The notes beneath the pieces were generated by a model. That model saw only the letters and a program-made list of their open reading frames with translations, did no database searches and was not told the DNA's origin. Both the position numbers and the translations under genes were made by a program. Positions 61,765-64,000 of a stretch of 64,000 nucleotides of DNA are shown in pieces (within the stretch, counting starts at the first letter, position 1; each line of letters begins with the position of its first letter). Origin of the DNA: Chryseolinea serpens. GTDB taxonomy: Bacteria > Bacteroidota > Bacteroidia > Cytophagales > Cyclobacteriaceae. The stretch is from assembly GCF_900129725.1 (NCBI RefSeq), contig NZ_FQWQ01000001.1, positions 2,356,001-2,420,000 of the forward strand, written 5' to 3'.

Positions 61765-62208
61765 ATGAAACGCTTCATCCTAGCCTTGCTCTGCATTTTT
61801 GCAGGCCTCCACATTGGTGTTGCTCAGACTGCGGGCAAACCAGACAAAGCATACGAGAAAATTATCAAAGATTATTTTGCCGGATGGGCCAACAAGGACT
61901 GGAACCAGGTGTCGGCCCAGCTTGCCGATGGATTCACGTTTACCAGCGCCGCGCCCGATGACCATATTTCGGTGGCGAAATTCAAGGAGAAATGCTGGGT
62001 GCAGGCGCAACACATCCAAAGATTTGAGTTTCCAAAAATCACCGGCAACGAACGCGAGGCCTTTGCGATTGTTCATGTCATCACCAAAGAGAACAAGGTG
62101 ATCCGGAATGTCGAGTATTTTAATTTCGCCAACGGGAAAATAAAATCCATCGAAGTGTTTTTTGGAGGCAATGGGCAGGGTTTTCCTACAAATGACAAAC
62201 AACCTTGA
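61765..62208 (+). CDS. Secreted SnoaL-like (NTF2-fold) protein
   Basis: 147 residues with a signal peptide (RFILALLCIFAGLHIGVAQ). NTF2 cone fold: YEKIIKDYFAGWANKDWNQVSAQLADGFTFTSAAPDDHISVAKFKEKCWVQAQHIQRFEF, then AFAIVHVITKENKVIRNVEYFNFANGKIKSIEVFFGG at the C-terminus. Ligand not known. 72 bp upstream of the acyltransferase start; co-transcription possible. Confidence 0.8.
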   Translation: MKRFILALLCIFAGLHIGVAQTAGKPDKAYEKIIKDYFAGWANKDWNQVSAQLADGFTFTSAAPDDHISVAKFKEKCWVQAQHIQRFEFPKITGNEREAFAIVHVITKENKVIRNVEYFNFANGKIKSIEVFFGGNGQGFPTNDKQP

Positions 62209-62279
62209 TCCTGGCGGTCGCTGCCACCTTGATCCCAAAGCAACCTTTCCTATCTTGGGCGGTCCATGACCATAAATCC

Positions 62280-63401
62280 ATGACCAACGCCCGGGAAACC
62301 TTTATCGATAACATCCGCATCGCTTTAACCGTGCTGGTGATCCTGCACCACACTGCCATCACCTACGGGGGACCGGGGGGATGGTATTATTCTGAACCCG
62401 CGGACGGCCTGGTGTCGGGGCTATTGCTCACCGTCTTTGTCTCCACGAACCAGGCATTCTTCATGGGATTCTTTTTCCTGTTGTCGTCGTACTTCATTCC
62501 AGCGTCCTATGCACGCAAAGGCCGTTCTCGTTTTTTGCTGGACCGGTTGAAGCGATTGGGGATACCGATCATTTTTTATTCGCTGGTCATCACTCCCGTG
62601 ATGATCTATATGCTGGTCCGGTTAAAGATGAATCAGCCGATCACCTGGTATGATGTATTTATCGACCGCGATGAATGGGTAAATATCGGCGTGCTCTGGT
62701 TTACGGCTGCGTTGTTGCTTTTTACTCTGGTGTATGCGATAAGCTCACCGCCCGTCGCACACAAAGCGGACAAACCAAAATCCCTGCCCGGCAATCTCAC
62801 CATTTTTCTGTTGGCCTTGGGTCTGGGCCTCGTCTCTTTCGCGGTGCGCATCGTTTTCCCTATCGGCTGGACGCTCGATCCGGTGGGGTTTCAGTTTGCT
62901 CATTTTCCACAATATATCGCCCTGTTCATCGTGGGGATTCTTGCCTACCGGCATCACTGGCTCTCGTCCGTCTCCTACCCACAGGGCAAGTTTTGGTTGA
63001 GGGTTGCCTTGCTGCTGATCGTGGTGGGCTTCCCGTGTATCTATTTGCTGAAAGTCGTCACCCATAGCGAGCTCGATGCCTTTCTGGGTGGGCTCACGGT
63101 GCAGTCGTTCGTCAACGCCGTGTGGGAACAACTGCTGGGCATCTCGTTGATCATGGCTTGGCTGGGCATCGCCCGGCAAAGGTGGAATGAACAGGGCACG
63201 ATGACAAAAGAATTTTCGAGAAGCGCTTATGCCGTTTATATCATTCATCCTATGGTGTTGTTGCTGGTTTCGCTGTTGTTGAAAGATGTGCACCTGCCAT
63301 CGCTGCTAAAGTTTTTGATCACGGGGGGAATTTCTGTGAGTGTGAGTTTTGCGGTGGGGTCGTTGCTGGTGAGGATCCCAGTGGCGAAGGATGTTATTTG
63401 A
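62280..63401 (+). CDS. Acyltransferase-3-family membrane protein
   Basis: 373 residues from ATG 62280; a longer frame opens at 62205 inside the previous gene but MTNARETFIDNIRIALTVLVILHHTAITYGG is the classical start of the family (with the conserved Arg-hydrophobic-His-His helix). About ten transmembrane helices. Members transfer acetyl or succinyl groups to extracytoplasmic sugars. The last codons (GATGTTATTTGA) abut or overlap the beginning of the terminal repeat array. Confidence 0.85.
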   Translation: MTNARETFIDNIRIALTVLVILHHTAITYGGPGGWYYSEPADGLVSGLLLTVFVSTNQAFFMGFFFLLSSYFIPASYARKGRSRFLLDRLKRLGIPIIFYSLVITPVMIYMLVRLKMNQPITWYDVFIDRDEWVNIGVLWFTAALLLFTLVYAISSPPVAHKADKPKSLPGNLTIFLLALGLGLVSFAVRIVFPIGWTLDPVGFQFAHFPQYIALFIVGILAYRHHWLSSVSYPQGKFWLRVALLLIVVGFPCIYLLKVVTHSELDAFLGGLTVQSFVNAVWEQLLGISLIMAWLGIARQRWNEQGTMTKEFSRSAYAVYIIHPMVLLLVSLLLKDVHLPSLLKFLITGGISVSVSFAVGSLLVRIPVAKDVI

Positions 63402-63646
63402 TAAGAATACATACGACCCGTACAATATTTTCCTCTCCTGTGATCTTCCCTCCGGAGCAATCTTCCTTTAGATTGTGATGCGTAGCTGATCTTGTTGGTG
63501 AAGAACACCAACAAGGGCGAGAGGGCGATGGGTCTTATTTAATGAAAATGAGTTCGACCTGTACAACATTTTACCTCTTCCGCTGGTCTTCCCCTCAAGA
63601 ACTATCTTTGTCTTGTGTGATTTGGCTGAATCGTATTAAAATCAAA
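63402..63646 (+). repeat. Degenerate first unit and 5' half of the terminal tandem repeat
   Basis: The segment 63393-63520 matches 63534-63620 at its 5' part (GACCCGTACAATATTTT against GACCTGTACAACATTTT) and the hairpin of later units at its 3' part, but lacks about 110 bp in between, including the peptide ORF. Its hairpin is CTTGTTGGTG-AAGAA-CACCAACAAG (63491-63515). Confidence 0.6.
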
Positions 63647-63718
63647 ATGGATCGCGTATGGATTTGTTTGATTGTGTTTTTAGTTGCGTTGGGTACGGGT
63701 GATACCTATGAGGACTAA
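63647..63718 (+). CDS. 23-residue hydrophobic peptide, unit A
   Basis: Starts ATG (63647), ends TAA (63716-63718). The peptide begins MDRVWI, has a hydrophobic core of about ten residues (LIVFLVALG) and ends DTYED. It is too short for usual gene finders, but its copy in unit B differs at only two residues while four of the six nucleotide changes are silent. The shape (short, one hydrophobic segment, charged ends) resembles type I toxin peptides or small membrane regulators. Low to moderate confidence that it is translated. Confidence 0.45.
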   Translation: MDRVWICLIVFLVALGTGDTYED

Positions 63719-63741
63719 TTAAGCGTGTGACCGGTAGCTAA

Positions 63742-63768
63742 CTTTGTTGGTAAAGAACACCAACAAAG
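63742..63768 (+). ncRNA. Hairpin, unit A (compensated pair)
   Basis: Stem CTTTGTTGGT (63742-63751) with ACCAACAAAG (63759-63768), loop AAAGAAC. Compared with the unit B hairpin, a C:G pair has become T:A on both arms, so pairing is kept. No T-run follows, so it is not a classical terminator. Confidence 0.5.
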
Positions 63769-63814
63769 GCGGGTAAAGTCTTTTGTGATTTGGCCGGATC
63801 GTATTAGAATCAAA

Positions 63815-63886
63815 ATGGATCGGGTATGGATTTCTTTGATTGTATTTTTAGTGGCGTTGGGTACGCGTGATACGTATGAGGACTAA
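63815..63886 (+). CDS. 23-residue hydrophobic peptide, unit B
   Basis: ATG 63815 to TAA 63884-63886, 168 bp after the unit A start. It has Ser for Cys at residue 7 and Arg for Gly at residue 18; codons 3, 10, 13 and 20 differ silently. Everything else equals unit A, including the flanks. Same limits on confidence apply. Confidence 0.45.
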   Translation: MDRVWISLIVFLVALGTRDTYED

Positions 63887-63909
63887 CTAAGCGTGTGACC
63901 GGTAGCTAA

Positions 63910-63936
63910 CCTTGTTGGTGAAGAACACCAACAAGG
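63910..63936 (+). ncRNA. Hairpin, unit B
   Basis: 11-bp stem CCTTGTTGGTG (63910-63920) with CACCAACAAGG (63926-63936), 5-nt loop AAGAA. Same loop and near-identical stem as in the degenerate first unit (63491-63515). Confidence 0.5.
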
Positions 63937-64000
63937 GCGGCTGGCGCGAATAACACCAACCAGGCTATTCATACTTTAACATTTTGGCCGGTGAGAGGAG

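Larger units (their letters stand above)
63609..63944 (+). repeat. Two full 168-bp tandem repeat units
   Basis: Unit A (63609-63776) and unit B (63777-63944) align end to end with about ten percent differences. Each has a GTGATTTGG...CGGATCG-type lead, the 23-codon ORF, a GCGTGTGACCGGTAGCTAAC spacer of identical length, and the hairpin. The array may continue past the right edge. Confidence 0.85.

Noticed and set aside
63393-63944. CRISPR-like array
   Set aside because: The intervening sequence is conserved between units rather than variable, unit length is 168 bp, and no cas gene is near.

Overview
The window looks like chromosomal DNA of a soil- or plant-associated Bacteroidota bacterium, most likely order Cytophagales (Chryseolinea/Ohtaekwangia-like). 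This is inferred from SusC/SusD with a FecR/ECF-sigma pair, five giant MacB/FtsX-type permeases without ATPases, SPII lipoproteins, DUF4199/DUF6624/DUF1801 proteins, and several start sites preceded by the Bacteroidota -7 box TAnnTTTG. No rRNA, tRNA, CRISPR array, transposase or phage gene was found.

Layout. 1-6 kb: a truncated gene end, an outer-membrane barrel protein coupled to a large lipoprotein, a peptidase E, and a first permease. 6-18 kb: AraC regulator, SMP-30-like propeller, esterase, TPR protein, a methyltransferase with a truncated copy beside it, START-domain protein, Crp-like regulator, NmrA-like oxidoreductase, and a tandem pair of lipoprotein esterases duplicated with leader and terminator. 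18-34 kb: EamA exporter behind a foldable leader, a PadR-permease pair with a palindromic operator candidate, another permease, and many small stand-alone genes (hydrolase, VOC, ArsR, GlxA-type AraC, DUF4199, DUF1801, geranylgeranyl-reductase-like flavoprotein). 34-41.5 kb: a glycan-uptake locus (ECF sigma, FecR, SusC, SusD), with a small fused ORF between sigma and FecR. 41.7-51.5 kb: AraC regulator, SGNH esterase, XRE membrane regulator, ArsR-AHSA1 operon, a TonB/leucine-rich-repeat hybrid, and a divergent GH78-like/GH42 pair. 51.5-64 kb: small membrane protein, two more permeases, a two-repeat lipoprotein, a Lys-rich small protein, GT39-like glycosyltransferase, SnoaL-like protein and acyltransferase. 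The last 600 bp hold a tandem repeat whose two full units each encode a 23-residue hydrophobic peptide followed by a strong hairpin.

How the genes may work together. SusC/SusD import under the sigma/FecR pair, the SGNH esterase and the GH78-like/GH42 enzymes would together suit a rhamnose- and galactose-containing plant polysaccharide such as rhamnogalacturonan; this is inference. The best candidate for something undescribed is the terminal peptide-plus-hairpin array at 63.4-63.95 kb. Next are the sigma/FecR junction duplication, which leaves a 63-residue hybrid ORF, and a dispersed palindromic repeat that sits beside two permease genes and forms the C-terminus of a third protein.
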